Positions 52,387 through 62,409 of a DNA stretch of 64,000 nucleotides are shown piece by piece. The stretch's first letter is position 1. Each line of letters starts with the position of its first letter. A program made the position numbers and the translations under genes. This DNA comes from Rhodococcus sp. 06-235-1A (GTDB lineage: Bacteria; Actinomycetota; Actinomycetes; Mycobacteriales; Mycobacteriaceae): positions 248,001 to 312,000 of the forward strand of contig NZ_NOYI01000008.1 in NCBI RefSeq assembly GCF_002258785.1. The letters are read 5' to 3'. The notes beneath the pieces were generated by a model that was not told the DNA's origin, did no database searches, and was given only the letters and a program-made list of their open reading frames with translations.

Positions 52387-53858
52387 AGTTGAACTCGCAG
52401 AACCTCGCCGACTTCATCGAGGACGTCGCGGTTCCGACGTACGACCGGTCCGAGGTGACGGTGGGCATCGTGCATTTCGGTGTCGGGGGCTTTCATCGAG
52501 CGCACCAGGCGATGTACGTCGACCGGCTGCTGCAGCAGGGGCAAGCGCTGGACTGGGGAATCTGCGGCGTCGGGGTACTGCCGGGAGACCGTCGAATGAA
52601 CGACGTCATGCAGGCACAGGACTGCCTGTACACGTTGGCGCTCAAGCATTCCGACGGCACATGGGACACCCGCGTCATCGGTTCCATCGTCGAGTACCTG
52701 TTCGCGCCCGACGACGCCGAGGCCGTCATCGAGAAGATGGCGGCCGACACGACGAAGATCGTCTCGCTCACCATCACCGAAGGTGGCTACAACTTCTCCG
52801 CCACCACCGGGGAGTTCGACTCGAACAATCCGGCGATCGTCGCCGACCTCACCGACGGTGCCGTGCCGGCAACGACATTCGGACTCGTCGTCGAGGCCTT
52901 GGCGCGTCGGAAGGATCGTGGCATGAAGCCATTCACGATCATGTCCTGCGACAACATCGAGGGCAACGGCCACATGGCGCAATCGACGTTCACGACGTTC
53001 GCGCGCCTGAAGGACCCGGCATTGGCCGATTGGATCGAAGCCGGAGGCGCGTTCCCCAATTCGATGGTAGATCGCATCACTCCGGTCACGACACCGGAAG
53101 TGACCGAACAACTTTCACTGCGCTACGCCATCGACGACCAGTGGCCCGTCGCCGGTGAGCCGTTCACGCAATGGGTGCTCGAGGACAACTTCACCCTCGG
53201 CCGTCCGCCACTGGAGGATGTGGGCGTCCAGGTTGTCGAGGACGTCACCCCCTACGAGCTGATGAAGCTACGACTGCTCAATGCCAGTCACCAAGCCCTC
53301 GCCTACTTCGGCTACCTCAGTGGCTACCGGCTCGTCCACGAGGTCTGCCAGGATTCGCAGTTCGCGGACTTCCTGCTCGCCTACATGGACGAGGAGGCAA
53401 CCCCGACGCTGCAGCCGGTTCCCGGCATCGATCTGAACGACTACAAGCGGACGTTGATCGAACGATTCTCCAATCCCGAGATTCGCGATACCGTCGCGCG
53501 CCTGTGTGCCGAGTCCTCGGATCGAATTCCCAAGTGGCTCCTGCCAGTCATCCGCAAGAACCTCGAGACCGGCGGCGAGATCACGCGCTCCACCGCAGTG
53601 GTCGCCAGCTGGGCCCGCTACGCCGAGGCGGTCGACGAATCCGGTGATCCCATCGACATCGTCGACCAACTGAAGGATTCACTCGTTCCGATCGCACAGA
53701 GTCAGCGCGAGAACCCCACTGCGTTCATCGCCAACCGCGCCGTGTTCGGCGACCTGATCGACAACGAGCGCTTCGTCGCCGAATACACGAAACAGCTGTC
53801 TTCTCTGCAGGAGCAGGGCGCGCGCGCAACGCTGGAATCACTCAGGTCGACTCACTGA
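52383..53858 (+). CDS. mannitol dehydrogenase family protein (long-chain polyol dehydrogenase)
   Basis: The 491-residue protein shows the family's nucleotide motif FGVGGFHRAHQAMY, the central TITEGGYNF, SCDNIEGNG and the catalytic Lys/Asn/His set in KLRLLNASHQALAYFG. It interconverts mannitol and fructose, or D-arabinitol and D-xylulose, with NAD; the sequence alone does not separate these. ATG 52383 overlaps the preceding dehydrogenase (ATGA). Two dehydrogenases of different specificity in one operon suggest more than one polyol is used. Its 3' end overlaps the convergent potassium-uptake gene by 17 nt. Confidence 0.93.
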   Translation: MKLNSQNLADFIEDVAVPTYDRSEVTVGIVHFGVGGFHRAHQAMYVDRLLQQGQALDWGICGVGVLPGDRRMNDVMQAQDCLYTLALKHSDGTWDTRVIGSIVEYLFAPDDAEAVIEKMAADTTKIVSLTITEGGYNFSATTGEFDSNNPAIVADLTDGAVPATTFGLVVEALARRKDRGMKPFTIMSCDNIEGNGHMAQSTFTTFARLKDPALADWIEAGGAFPNSMVDRITPVTTPEVTEQLSLRYAIDDQWPVAGEPFTQWVLEDNFTLGRPPLEDVGVQVVEDVTPYELMKLRLLNASHQALAYFGYLSGYRLVHEVCQDSQFADFLLAYMDEEATPTLQPVPGIDLNDYKRTLIERFSNPEIRDTVARLCAESSDRIPKWLLPVIRKNLETGGEITRSTAVVASWARYAEAVDESGDPIDIVDQLKDSLVPIAQSQRENPTAFIANRAVFGDLIDNERFVAEYTKQLSSLQEQGARATLESLRSTH

Positions 53859-54507
53859 ATTTCTCGGTGTCTCGAACCTGACCGGAGACGATGACGGTAT
53901 CGCCTGCGGCGATCACCGTGTCGGCCGTCGCGTAGGTGAACCCCTCGCCTCGGCGCTTCACCGCGACGACGGTCACTCCGTGCTTGGTGCGGATCCCGCT
54001 CTCGCCCAGTGTTTTTCCTATCAGCGAGGCCGGCGGCGACGTCTTCGCCATGGCGTAACCATCGTCGAACTCGATGTAGTCCATCATCCGACCACGTACC
54101 AGGTGAGCTACTCGCTTACCCATGTCGTGCTCGGGCCTGACGACGTGGTGTACGCCGATCTGGCTGAGAATCTTGGCGTGTGCGTTGCTCAGAGCCTTGG
54201 CCCAGATGGTCGACATCGACAGATTCACCAGAGCCGATGCGGTGAGCAGGCTCGCTTCGAGATTGGAACCGATACCCACGACGGCACGGTCGTACTCGTG
54301 CACCGACAATTGCCGAAGAGACTCCTCGTCGGTGGTATCGGCCACCACAGCATGCGTCAAACGGTCTGCCACGCGCTGCACTACGGCCTCGTCGCTGTCG
54401 ACGCCGAGCACCTCGACCCCCTGGTCCATCAGTTCCAGGGCGAGAGACTTACCGAAGCGACCGAGACCGAGAACGACGACGACATCGGAGGATGGTTTCC
54501 TAGCCAA
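53842..54507 (-). CDS. trkA: potassium uptake regulator, TrkA/KtrA type
   Basis: The 221-residue protein combines a Rossmann RCK-N domain (VVVLGLGRFGKSLALELM, GVDSDEAVVQRVAD, ADTTDEESL) with a C-terminal RCK-C domain (LIGKTLGESGIRTKHGVTVVAVKR). It gates the TrkH channel encoded just upstream in response to nucleotides. I chose TTG 54507 (LARKPSSDVVVV) because it overlaps the trkH stop and matches family N-termini; ATG 54567 would add 20 poorly conserved residues. Confidence 0.9.
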   Translation of the reverse strand: MARKPSSDVVVVLGLGRFGKSLALELMDQGVEVLGVDSDEAVVQRVADRLTHAVVADTTDEESLRQLSVHEYDRAVVGIGSNLEASLLTASALVNLSMSTIWAKALSNAHAKILSQIGVHHVVRPEHDMGKRVAHLVRGRMMDYIEFDDGYAMAKTSPPASLIGKTLGESGIRTKHGVTVVAVKRRGEGFTYATADTVIAAGDTVIVSGQVRDTEKFSEST

Positions 54508-55876
54508 TGAACGGCCTTTCCGTGGGAAGCGTGTAGCGCCGTCCGCGGTCGCGGGCGGCGAGGGCACTGACCAGAGTGATCGAACCGATGCGGCCCAGAT
54601 ACATCAGGACTATCAGAATCACCTGACCCCAGCCGGGTATTTGTGCGGTGATTCCGGTGGACAGGCCTACCGTCGCGAACGCCGAGACGACCTCGAAGAC
54701 AAGCACGTCGAGATCGAAATTCGTGCCGGCCAACAGCGCCACGACCGGCAGCATGACCAACGCGACCCCGATCAACGCGACGGTCAGCGCCTGACGTTGC
54801 ACGCGCGCGTCGATTCGACGACCGAACACCGACACCTCACGGTCACCGCGGATCTCCGCCAGAATGACGAACAGCAGTAGGGCGAACGTGGTGACCTTGA
54901 TGCCACCCGCCGTGCCACCGCTGCCACCACCGATGAACATCAGGACGTCGGTGACGAGCAGGGTCGCGTTGTCCACATCCGCATAGTCGACACTGTTGAA
55001 TCCGGCGGTGCGAGGCATGACGCCCTGGAACGTCGCGACGAGCATCTTGTCCCAGAAGCCGAATCCGCCCAAGGTCCTCGACCACTCGAAGAGCAACACC
55101 ACCGTCGGTCCGAGAATCAACAGAACCCCGGTGACCGACAGCGTCATTCGAGTGTGCAGTGACCATCGCTTGCGTGCCCGTACACCGCCGGCACGTGCGC
55201 GGAGGTGACGGGCGACCTCGAACAGAACCGGAAATCCGATGCCTCCCAACACGACCGCGATCAACAGCGGCACACAGATCCACGGGTCGGTGGCGAACCC
55301 GATCATGTTGTCGCTGAAGAGGGCGAACCCAGCGTTGTTGAACGCCGAGACGGCATGGAAGATCCCCAGCCACAGCGCGCGACCCGGTGGCTCGTCGTAG
55401 CCGATGACGAAGCGCGCCGCCAGGACGATCGCGACGACACTCTCGATGATCAGGCTGGTGCGGAACACACCGACGACGACACTTCTGACGTCGCCCAGCC
55501 CGGATGTGCGGACCTCGGCGGCCGCGTTGAGCCTGCTTCGCAACCCGATTCGATCGGCCAGCACCAATCCGACCAACGACGCGATCGTCATGATCCCGAA
55601 CCCGCCGATCTGGATCAGGCCGAGGATCACGCCCTGCCCGAAACCCGACCAGTACACCGGCGTGTCCACCACGATCAGGCCGGTCAAGCTGACCGCCGAG
55701 GTCGATGTGAACAACGCCTGCAGAAACCCGGACGCAATCCCGGACTCGGTGGCAGTCGGGAGCATCAGCACTGCTGCACCGACCAGGATGGCAAGTGCGA
55801 ATCCCGACGCCATGACCCGGACCGGTGTCGGCCGGAAGACCGTGGACCATCGCGATGCCGGGCGAGCGTCTGTCAC
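54500..55876 (-). CDS. trkH: potassium transporter membrane subunit, TrkH/KtrB type
   Basis: The 458-residue protein has the four membrane-pore-membrane repeats of the Trk/Ktr family. Pore loops are visible at TSTSAVSLTGL, HAVSAFNNAGFAL, MPRTAGFNSVDY and VSAFATVGLSTGI, each with the selectivity-filter glycine. It conducts K+ (often with Na+ dependence) and is controlled by the adjacent RCK protein. Its upstream gap (55877-55987) probably contains the promoter. Confidence 0.93.
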   Translation of the reverse strand: MTDARPASRWSTVFRPTPVRVMASGFALAILVGAAVLMLPTATESGIASGFLQALFTSTSAVSLTGLIVVDTPVYWSGFGQGVILGLIQIGGFGIMTIASLVGLVLADRIGLRSRLNAAAEVRTSGLGDVRSVVVGVFRTSLIIESVVAIVLAARFVIGYDEPPGRALWLGIFHAVSAFNNAGFALFSDNMIGFATDPWICVPLLIAVVLGGIGFPVLFEVARHLRARAGGVRARKRWSLHTRMTLSVTGVLLILGPTVVLLFEWSRTLGGFGFWDKMLVATFQGVMPRTAGFNSVDYADVDNATLLVTDVLMFIGGGSGGTAGGIKVTTFALLLFVILAEIRGDREVSVFGRRIDARVQRQALTVALIGVALVMLPVVALLAGTNFDLDVLVFEVVSAFATVGLSTGITAQIPGWGQVILIVLMYLGRIGSITLVSALAARDRGRRYTLPTERPFIG

Positions 55877-55962
55877 TCGGCAGACAGTACCGGTGGCAGG
55901 AGCCGCTTCGCGGCACGTGCACGAAACTTCGTAGCAGGGGTCGAGTTTCCGCTCACCTGCGC

Positions 55963-55987
55963 GTCAGCGCTCCACGTCAGCGCTCCA

Positions 55988-55988
<1 letters not shown>
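55963..55988. repeat. tandem 13-bp direct repeat
   Basis: The unit gtcagcgctccac occurs twice back to back (55963-55975 and 55976-55988), ending at the stop codon of the sugar ATPase gene. It contains the palindrome agcgct. Function is unknown. Confidence 0.7.
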
Positions 55989-57067
<1,079 letters not shown>

Positions 57068-57115
57068 GATGGTGGTCCCTTCACCGGCAGGAACGTGCCG
57101 GACGATCCAAGTGGG

Positions 57116-57133
57116 GTTCATATATGTGAATGG
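57116..57133. promoter_or_regulatory. putative operator, copy 1
   Basis: The 18-mer gttcatatatgtgaatgg contains a near-palindrome TTCA-n6-TGAA. It lies 49 nt upstream of the ATPase start and about 80 nt upstream of the divergent uronate dehydrogenase. The same 18-mer occurs at 60431-60448. The regulator is not in the window. Confidence 0.72.
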
Positions 57134-57215
57134 ATGCCAGAATGCTGACTTCGTTTAGAAGTATGTATTACTGTGATGCCCATTACAAGGTTGCCATCGA
57201 AGGAGTTCGAGAAGA

Positions 57216-58040
57216 ATGACCGACACCGTTTCACGAGTGCTCATCACCGGGGCCGCAGGCAACATGGGTGCGATGCTCAGGCCTCTGCTGGCGGCTCCCG
57301 GCCGCACGCTGCGCCTGTTCGATATCGCCGAGATCACCGACATCGATTCGGCCACCGAGGAATTCGTACAGGGTTCGGTCACCGATCGCGCTGCCGTGGC
57401 CGCCGCGGTGGACGGTGTCGATGCAATCCTGCACCTCGGGGGATTGAGCACCGAGGACTCGTGGGCCAACATTCTGTCGGTGAACGTCGACGGCACTCAG
57501 GCAGTCTTCGAAGCCGCGGTGACGCACGGAGTCACCCGTGTGGTGGTGGCGTCGAGCAATCACGCGGTCGGCTTCTGGACGCACGACGAGGCGGGCGACG
57601 CACCGCTTCCGGGTGACGCCGCTCCTCGACCCGACGGCTTCTACGGCTGGAGCAAGGCCGCGGTCGAAGCACTGGGCCGGATGTACCACGACCGCTTCGG
57701 CATCGACGTCGTCAATCTGCGTATCGGCTCGAGCTTCGACGCGCCGCCGAACTACCGTGGCCTTGCCACCTGGATGTCGCCCGCCGACACTGCCCGACTG
57801 ATCGAGGCGTCACTGTCGGACAGCGCCAAGGGTTTTCACACTGTGTGGGGCATCTCGAAGAACTCGCGCGCGTGGTGGTCCGGCAACGAGGGTGCAGAGA
57901 TCGGATACCTACCTCGCGACGACGCGGAACAGTTCGCCGAGCAGTTCCTGGCCGAACACGAGTGGACGTTCAGCGATCCGATCCTGCAACGAGTCGGCGG
58001 CGCATTCTGCGATCACCCGCTCGGCCAGCGGATGCGCTGA
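57216..58040 (+). CDS. udh: uronate dehydrogenase (NAD-dependent SDR)
   Basis: The 274-residue extended-type SDR has TGAAGNMG for NAD, DAILHLGGLSTED, SSNHAVGFW and the catalytic YGWSKAAVEALG (Tyr, Lys). Together with its length these match uronate dehydrogenases, which oxidise D-galacturonate or D-glucuronate to the aldaro-lactone. AAGGAG stands 10 nt before the ATG. The neighbouring sugar transporter, esterase-like hydrolase and enolase-superfamily gene fit an oxidative hexuronate route. Confidence 0.85.
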   Translation: MTDTVSRVLITGAAGNMGAMLRPLLAAPGRTLRLFDIAEITDIDSATEEFVQGSVTDRAAVAAAVDGVDAILHLGGLSTEDSWANILSVNVDGTQAVFEAAVTHGVTRVVVASSNHAVGFWTHDEAGDAPLPGDAAPRPDGFYGWSKAAVEALGRMYHDRFGIDVVNLRIGSSFDAPPNYRGLATWMSPADTARLIEASLSDSAKGFHTVWGISKNSRAWWSGNEGAEIGYLPRDDAEQFAEQFLAEHEWTFSDPILQRVGGAFCDHPLGQRMR

Positions 58041-58050
58041 CGCACCCTCT

Positions 58051-58105
58051 GCTCCACTCGACGTCCTCGGGCGGGGATTCCGCGCCGCGGACGGACGAGT
58101 GGAGC
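58051..58105. terminator. stem-loop between convergent genes
   Basis: Perfect 10-bp arms, gctccactcg at 58051-58060 and cgagtggagc at 58096-58105, with inner pairing cgtcc/ggacg. It lies in the 82-nt gap between two convergent genes, so a bidirectional terminator is likely. No T-run is present. Confidence 0.6.
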
Positions 58106-58122
58106 GCCTGTTGCAGTCCGCC

Positions 58123-59292
58123 TTACGAATACGTTGTGACGATCGACCCCAACGCGTCGAGCTGGGGTCGATTGACGAGACCGAGGTGATAGAGGTGCAG
58201 CTCGTTCGCCCCGGCGTCGACGGTCGCGGCCACATGCGCGGCCACCTCGTCGAGCTTCTTCGGCGGCAGTACCGATACGTAGGCACCGACGTCCACCCCG
58301 TCGCCTACGGCCGCGCGGGTTGCCTTCACCACCGACACCGCCTCGGCCGTTCCCGGCCAGGCCGACACGAGCACCGCATCGACATCGGCTGGCGCGGAGG
58401 CGGTCAGCGCAGGCGAAGGCCCGGTCTTCCACGGATCCGGGTGACCGTGCAGCGTCACGCGTGCCGACGGAGCCTGTTCACGCACGGCGGCAAGCACTTC
58501 CGCGCGAAGGTGATCGGCGTCGGCGTGTCGGACGGCGAGAACCGCGTCGATCTCGTCGGCGGCCAACACGTCCGTGATCGCCGCACCTGCAGGCAAGGTT
58601 CCGGCCGACAGGGCGTCGACACCGTCGCGCAGCTTCTGCGTCACCTCGGCCGAGTCGACGCCTCGCGAGGCCCACGCATCGAGCTCGCGCTGCGTGCAGC
58701 TGATCGACATCAGCGTGTCGCCGATGCCCGGGAATGCTCCGTCCGTCTTCTCGTGTGGTCCGACATGAGCGAAGCCCAGCTGTCCGCAGGCCTCGACGGA
58801 CACTCCGTGTACCTCGACGCCGCGGATCGCTTCGGCCGCGAGCGTGGCGCTGTACCGCACTATGTCGGGATGCCCTGGTGCGAGGGCATACCGATAGGCA
58901 TCTCCGAAACAGTTGACGACGGTTGCGTCGGGATGGGCGTGGCCGAGAATTGTGCTGTGTGTCAGCACGATCCAGGCGTTCACCAGAAATCCGGAGTTGC
59001 GCAGCAGGGCCGCCGCTTCGCCGAACGCATCCTCGGCCCCACCCCAATCGGCCGTACGCGCAGTGATCGTGTGCCCGGCCCAGGCCTCGGGCCGCACCGG
59101 CCGGTACAGCGCGGCGTGGTGGGCGTCGACCACCTTGTGCTGCGGATGCAGCGGGGTTGCCGCCCTGGTCGAGTGATAGGTCGCGGCGAGCGAGATCTCA
59201 CGCACCCCGAGCCTGCGGGCGCGATCGACGAAGTGAGGATCACCGAGTACGTCCCAGGGATAGGCGTGCGCGACGATGCGGTCGACGGTCAT
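58123..59292 (-). CDS. unassigned 389-residue protein in the hexuronate locus
   Basis: I do not recognise the family. The protein from ATG 59292 (AAGGA 8 nt upstream) has alternating strand-helix sequence like a TIM barrel. Notable stretches are SLAATYHSTRAATPLHPQHK, VNCFGDAYRYALAPGHPDI, EVHGVSVEACGQLGFAHVGPHEK and the C-terminal DAGANELHLYHLGLVNR. The many His, Asp and Glu in conserved-looking loops would suit a glycosidase- or isomerase-like active site. There is no signal peptide, so it should be cytoplasmic. The location between uronate dehydrogenase and an esterase-like hydrolase suggests work on a uronide or oligosaccharide. Confidence 0.55.
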   Translation of the reverse strand: MTVDRIVAHAYPWDVLGDPHFVDRARRLGVREISLAATYHSTRAATPLHPQHKVVDAHHAALYRPVRPEAWAGHTITARTADWGGAEDAFGEAAALLRNSGFLVNAWIVLTHSTILGHAHPDATVVNCFGDAYRYALAPGHPDIVRYSATLAAEAIRGVEVHGVSVEACGQLGFAHVGPHEKTDGAFPGIGDTLMSISCTQRELDAWASRGVDSAEVTQKLRDGVDALSAGTLPAGAAITDVLAADEIDAVLAVRHADADHLRAEVLAAVREQAPSARVTLHGHPDPWKTGPSPALTASAPADVDAVLVSAWPGTAEAVSVVKATRAAVGDGVDVGAYVSVLPPKKLDEVAAHVAATVDAGANELHLYHLGLVNRPQLDALGSIVTTYS

Positions 59293-59337
59293 AGCGGTCA
59301 TCCTTCGATGGCTGATTTGTTCGATAGAGAGAACTGA

Positions 59338-59353
59338 GTTCACACATGGGAAC
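59338..59353. promoter_or_regulatory. weak operator-like repeat at the hydrolase start
   Basis: gttcacacatgggaac has GTTC/GAAC arms and partly resembles the 18-mer at 57116 and 60431 (TTCAnAnATGnGAA). It overlaps the hydrolase start codon. It may be a third site of the same regulator or chance. Confidence 0.3.
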
Positions 59354-60362
59354 ACAATTCGAGCCCGGCTGTCCACGATTCGACCGCCGTGCGGCAATCG
59401 GGAAGGCCCTCGGAGTCGTCGACACCCCACCGCCCCGGCAGGTGACACGCGGTCGCACGTGGATACGCGACGGCGTCCGCGGAGTGGAACTGACCTGGAA
59501 CGACACGTCCGCGTGGCTGCTGACGCCTCCGGAAGCAGAGCACCCACTGCCGGCGATCCTGTTCATGCACGGCCACGACGGGATGAAGTTCTACGGAAAG
59601 GAGAAGGTGGCCGACGGTCCGAATGGCATCGCTCCCGGCATCGCCGCGCTGCGCGAGCACGGCTACGACGGCAGTCCGCCCGCGGCACGGCTGGTGGCAG
59701 CAGGTTTCGCGGTGCTGATTCACGACGTGTTCCCGTGGGGCTCCCGACAGGTGCCGTGGGAGCAGCTTCCCGAGCGGGCCCACCGGGCCGCTGCGCACCT
59801 GGAGGGACTGCAGCAATACGAGGCCGCCGCCCGCGAGCACGAGCACGGTCTGGCGAAAGCGGCTGCGCTGCGCGGTACTTCGCTGGCGGGACGGATACTG
59901 ACCGAGGATCTGACGGCGCTGCACGTACTGCGCGACTGCGCCGAGGTGGACGCCGATCGCATCGCCACGGCAGGATTCTCCGGAGGCGGAGCCCGCGTGG
60001 CGCACTTGTTGGCCTGCAGCGACCGACTCCGCGCCGGGGTGATCACCGCCTCGATGAGTACGTACGCCGACATCGCCGACGGGCATGCGGACGACACCAG
60101 CTGGCTGATGATCACCCCCGGCCTGCCCGCAGTATGCGACTGGCCGGAGATTGCCGGCTCCGCCGCTCCGACCCCACTACTGATCCAATTCGCCGAGCAG
60201 GACTCGCATTTCGGCTCAGCCGGAATGCGCGACGCCGAGGCATCGTTGCGTCGCGACTACGGATCTTCGAAAACACTGTCCACTGAGTGGTTTTCGGAGC
60301 CACACCGCTTCACCCGGGCGATGCAGGATGCTTCCGCGAGCTGGCTGAGCCTGCACGTGTGA
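59346..60362 (+). CDS. alpha/beta hydrolase, acetyl-xylan-esterase/dienelactone-hydrolase-like
   Basis: The 338-residue protein has LFMHGHDGMK (oxyanion region), the nucleophile elbow AGFSGGGARV, an acid region QFAEQDSHF and the late EPHRF His, giving a full Ser-Asp-His triad. No signal peptide is seen, so it acts in the cytoplasm. Similar enzymes remove acyl or methyl groups from sugars. In this locus it could de-esterify imported uronide fragments. Substrate is not known. Confidence 0.78.
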   Translation: MGTQFEPGCPRFDRRAAIGKALGVVDTPPPRQVTRGRTWIRDGVRGVELTWNDTSAWLLTPPEAEHPLPAILFMHGHDGMKFYGKEKVADGPNGIAPGIAALREHGYDGSPPAARLVAAGFAVLIHDVFPWGSRQVPWEQLPERAHRAAAHLEGLQQYEAAAREHEHGLAKAAALRGTSLAGRILTEDLTALHVLRDCAEVDADRIATAGFSGGGARVAHLLACSDRLRAGVITASMSTYADIADGHADDTSWLMITPGLPAVCDWPEIAGSAAPTPLLIQFAEQDSHFGSAGMRDAEASLRRDYGSSKTLSTEWFSEPHRFTRAMQDASASWLSLHV

Positions 60363-60372
60363 CCGGTCATGC

Positions 60373-60401
60373 TTGACAGCGCTTGTGACTGCCGTCATAG
60401 T
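60373..60401 (+). promoter_or_regulatory. sigma-70-like promoter for the sugar permease operon
   Basis: A consensus -35 box ttgaca (60373-60378) and a -10 box catagt (60396-60401, 4 of 6) are separated by exactly 17 nt. The repeat at 60431-60448 lies downstream of the expected start point, as a road-block repressor site would. Confidence 0.6.
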
Positions 60402-60430
60402 TGGTTCAGAAATTCACATAGAAGACGGTA

Positions 60431-60448
60431 GTTCATATATGTGAATGG
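60431..60448. promoter_or_regulatory. putative operator, copy 2
   Basis: Identical over 18 nt (gttcatatatgtgaatgg) to the site at 57116-57133. It follows the promoter at 60373-60401 and lies about 100 nt upstream of the permease start chosen here. A ttcacata half-match at 60413 precedes it. Confidence 0.72.
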
Positions 60449-60545
60449 CACAGACTTTCCACCGCCCGGCTCATCGGAGCCGGAAGAACCGCAAGACCCA
60501 TTCGCCGGCTCCCCGATCCGGCCCCGAACGCTTCGGAGCGTCCCC

Positions 60546-61496
60546 ATGGTCACCACCACACCACCCCGATCGGGAGGCACCCGCGCGCACAGCGCGTCCG
60601 CACCTCCCGTTCGGCCGAAACGCAAGCGCCGCATCTCGGCCCCGTACATTCTGATCGCACCGGTAGTCATCCTGCTCGCCGTGTTCATCTTCTACCCGGT
60701 CGGCAGCGTCTTCTACTACAGCCTGCAGTTCTACAACCCGACGACGCCGTGGGACAACGGCTTCGCCGGCCTGGAGAACTTCAAGCTGATGTTTGCCGAC
60801 GACCTGTTCTGGAACAGCCTGCTCGTCACCGCCAAGTGGGTCGGGGTACAGGTCGTCTTCCAGCTGATCCTCGGCCTCGGACTGGCCCTGCTGGTCAACG
60901 AGGTCTTCCGTGGACGCGGCCTGGCCCGAGCTCTGGTGTTCTCTCCGTGGGCCGTCTCGGGTGTCCTCACCACCGGCATCTGGCTGCTGATCTACAACCC
61001 GTCGACCGGATTGTTCAAACTGCTCGGCAACATGGGCATCGGCGACGGCACCGCCGCACCGATCGCCGATCCCGATACTGCGTTCTGGGCCACCAGCGTT
61101 GCCGAGCTCTGGCGCGGCGTTCCGTTCTTCGCCATTCTCATCCTCGCCGAACTGCAAAGTGCACCCAAAGACCTCTACGAGGCAGCCAACGTGGACGGTG
61201 CGAACCGCTGGCAGCGCTTCCGCTTCGTGACACTGCCGCATCTGAAGGCCGTGATCATCCTGTCGACTCTGCTGCGCGGCGTGTGGGAATTCAACAACGT
61301 CGACCTTCTCTACACCCTCACCGCGGGCGGACCGGCCGACGTGACAACCACGTTGCCGCTCTACGTCTCTCAGCTCGCGACCACTGCACAGGACTTCGGA
61401 TACGGATCGGCTCTGACCACCGTCGCGTTCGTCATCCTGCTCTTCTGCTCGATCCTCTACTTGCGCCTCAGCAAATTCAACAGCGATAAGGCCTGA
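60546..61496 (+). CDS. sugar ABC transporter permease (MalF type), hexuronate locus
   Basis: From ATG 60546 the protein has 316 residues, with GGAG 8 nt upstream. An in-frame GTG at 60441 would place the start inside the operator and add a Pro/Ser-rich tail, so it was rejected. Six membrane helices and the EAA loop (DLYEAANVDGANRWQRFRFVTLPHLK) are present. It forms the channel with the next permease. Confidence 0.9.
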   Translation: MVTTTPPRSGGTRAHSASAPPVRPKRKRRISAPYILIAPVVILLAVFIFYPVGSVFYYSLQFYNPTTPWDNGFAGLENFKLMFADDLFWNSLLVTAKWVGVQVVFQLILGLGLALLVNEVFRGRGLARALVFSPWAVSGVLTTGIWLLIYNPSTGLFKLLGNMGIGDGTAAPIADPDTAFWATSVAELWRGVPFFAILILAELQSAPKDLYEAANVDGANRWQRFRFVTLPHLKAVIILSTLLRGVWEFNNVDLLYTLTAGGPADVTTTLPLYVSQLATTAQDFGYGSALTTVAFVILLFCSILYLRLSKFNSDKA

Positions 61497-61501
61497 CGCA
61501 C

Positions 61502-62383
61502 ATGACCACTACTGCAGACCGTCCCGTCGTGGCCACACCGCCGCAGGACCACTCCGACAAGGTGCGCGTGCATCGCACCAAGCCCCGCATATTCAGTGTC
61601 GGACTCCCGTTGGCCGTCTACTTGCTCTTCACCCTCGTCCCGTTCTACTGGATGATCGTCTTCGCATTCCGACCCGCCGGTTCCAATTCGATGCTCCCCT
61701 GGCCCATCACGCTCGACCATTTCGACACCGTCTGGAACACCCTCGGTTTCAGCTTCTTCTTCAAGAACAGCCTCATCGTGGCAGGCCTGTCTCTCGTGCT
61801 GACCACCTTCGTCGCACTGGCGACCGGCTATGCATTGGCACGCTTCAAGTTCCGCGCCAAGATCCCCTTGGTGATGGCCCTGCTGTGCAGCCAGTTCGTG
61901 CCCGGCGCAATGCTGCTCATCCCGCTGTTCCAGGTGTTCCGCGAGATGGGACTGGTGAACAACCTGTTCGGCCTCATCGTCGCCGACACTGTTTTCCAAC
62001 TGCCCCTGGCGGCAATGTTGATGGCCGGCTTCATCTCTCAGATTCCCGTGGAACTCGAGGAAGCCGCGATGGTCGACGGCTGCTCACGCCTGAAAGCCTT
62101 CCGCATCATCATGCTGCCGCTGCTGCGACCCGGCCTGATCGCCGTCGGTTCCTTCGCGTTCATCGGCAGTTGGAACAACTTCCTGTTCGGCCTGATGTTC
62201 ATCAGCAGCCAAGACAAGTTCACCCTCCCAGTCGGATTGAGCTACACGATCGGTTCCTACAACGTCGACTTCGGCGTCCTCGCGGCCGGCGGACTGATTG
62301 CCGCGGTACCGGTGGTCGCTGTGTTTGCCGTCATCCAGAAGTACCTCGTCCAGGGCCTCAGCGCCGGCGCGGTCAAGGGCTGA
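61502..62383 (+). CDS. sugar ABC transporter permease (MalG type), hexuronate locus
   Basis: The 293-residue protein has six membrane helices and the EAA loop (ELEEAAMVDGCSRLKAFRIIMLPLL). It begins 6 nt after the MalF-type gene. The transporter has no adjacent ATPase gene and probably uses the UgpC-like ATPase at 55988-57067. Confidence 0.92.
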   Translation: MTTTADRPVVATPPQDHSDKVRVHRTKPRIFSVGLPLAVYLLFTLVPFYWMIVFAFRPAGSNSMLPWPITLDHFDTVWNTLGFSFFFKNSLIVAGLSLVLTTFVALATGYALARFKFRAKIPLVMALLCSQFVPGAMLLIPLFQVFREMGLVNNLFGLIVADTVFQLPLAAMLMAGFISQIPVELEEAAMVDGCSRLKAFRIIMLPLLRPGLIAVGSFAFIGSWNNFLFGLMFISSQDKFTLPVGLSYTIGSYNVDFGVLAAGGLIAAVPVVAVFAVIQKYLVQGLSAGAVKG

Positions 62384-62409
62384 TCATGACGTACGGAAAG
62401 AGAATCGAC

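Noticed and set aside
60441..60545. GTG start at 60441 for the MalF-type permease
   Set aside because: It lies within the conserved 18-bp operator and adds an unconserved Pro/Ser-rich tail; ATG 60546 has a ribosome site.
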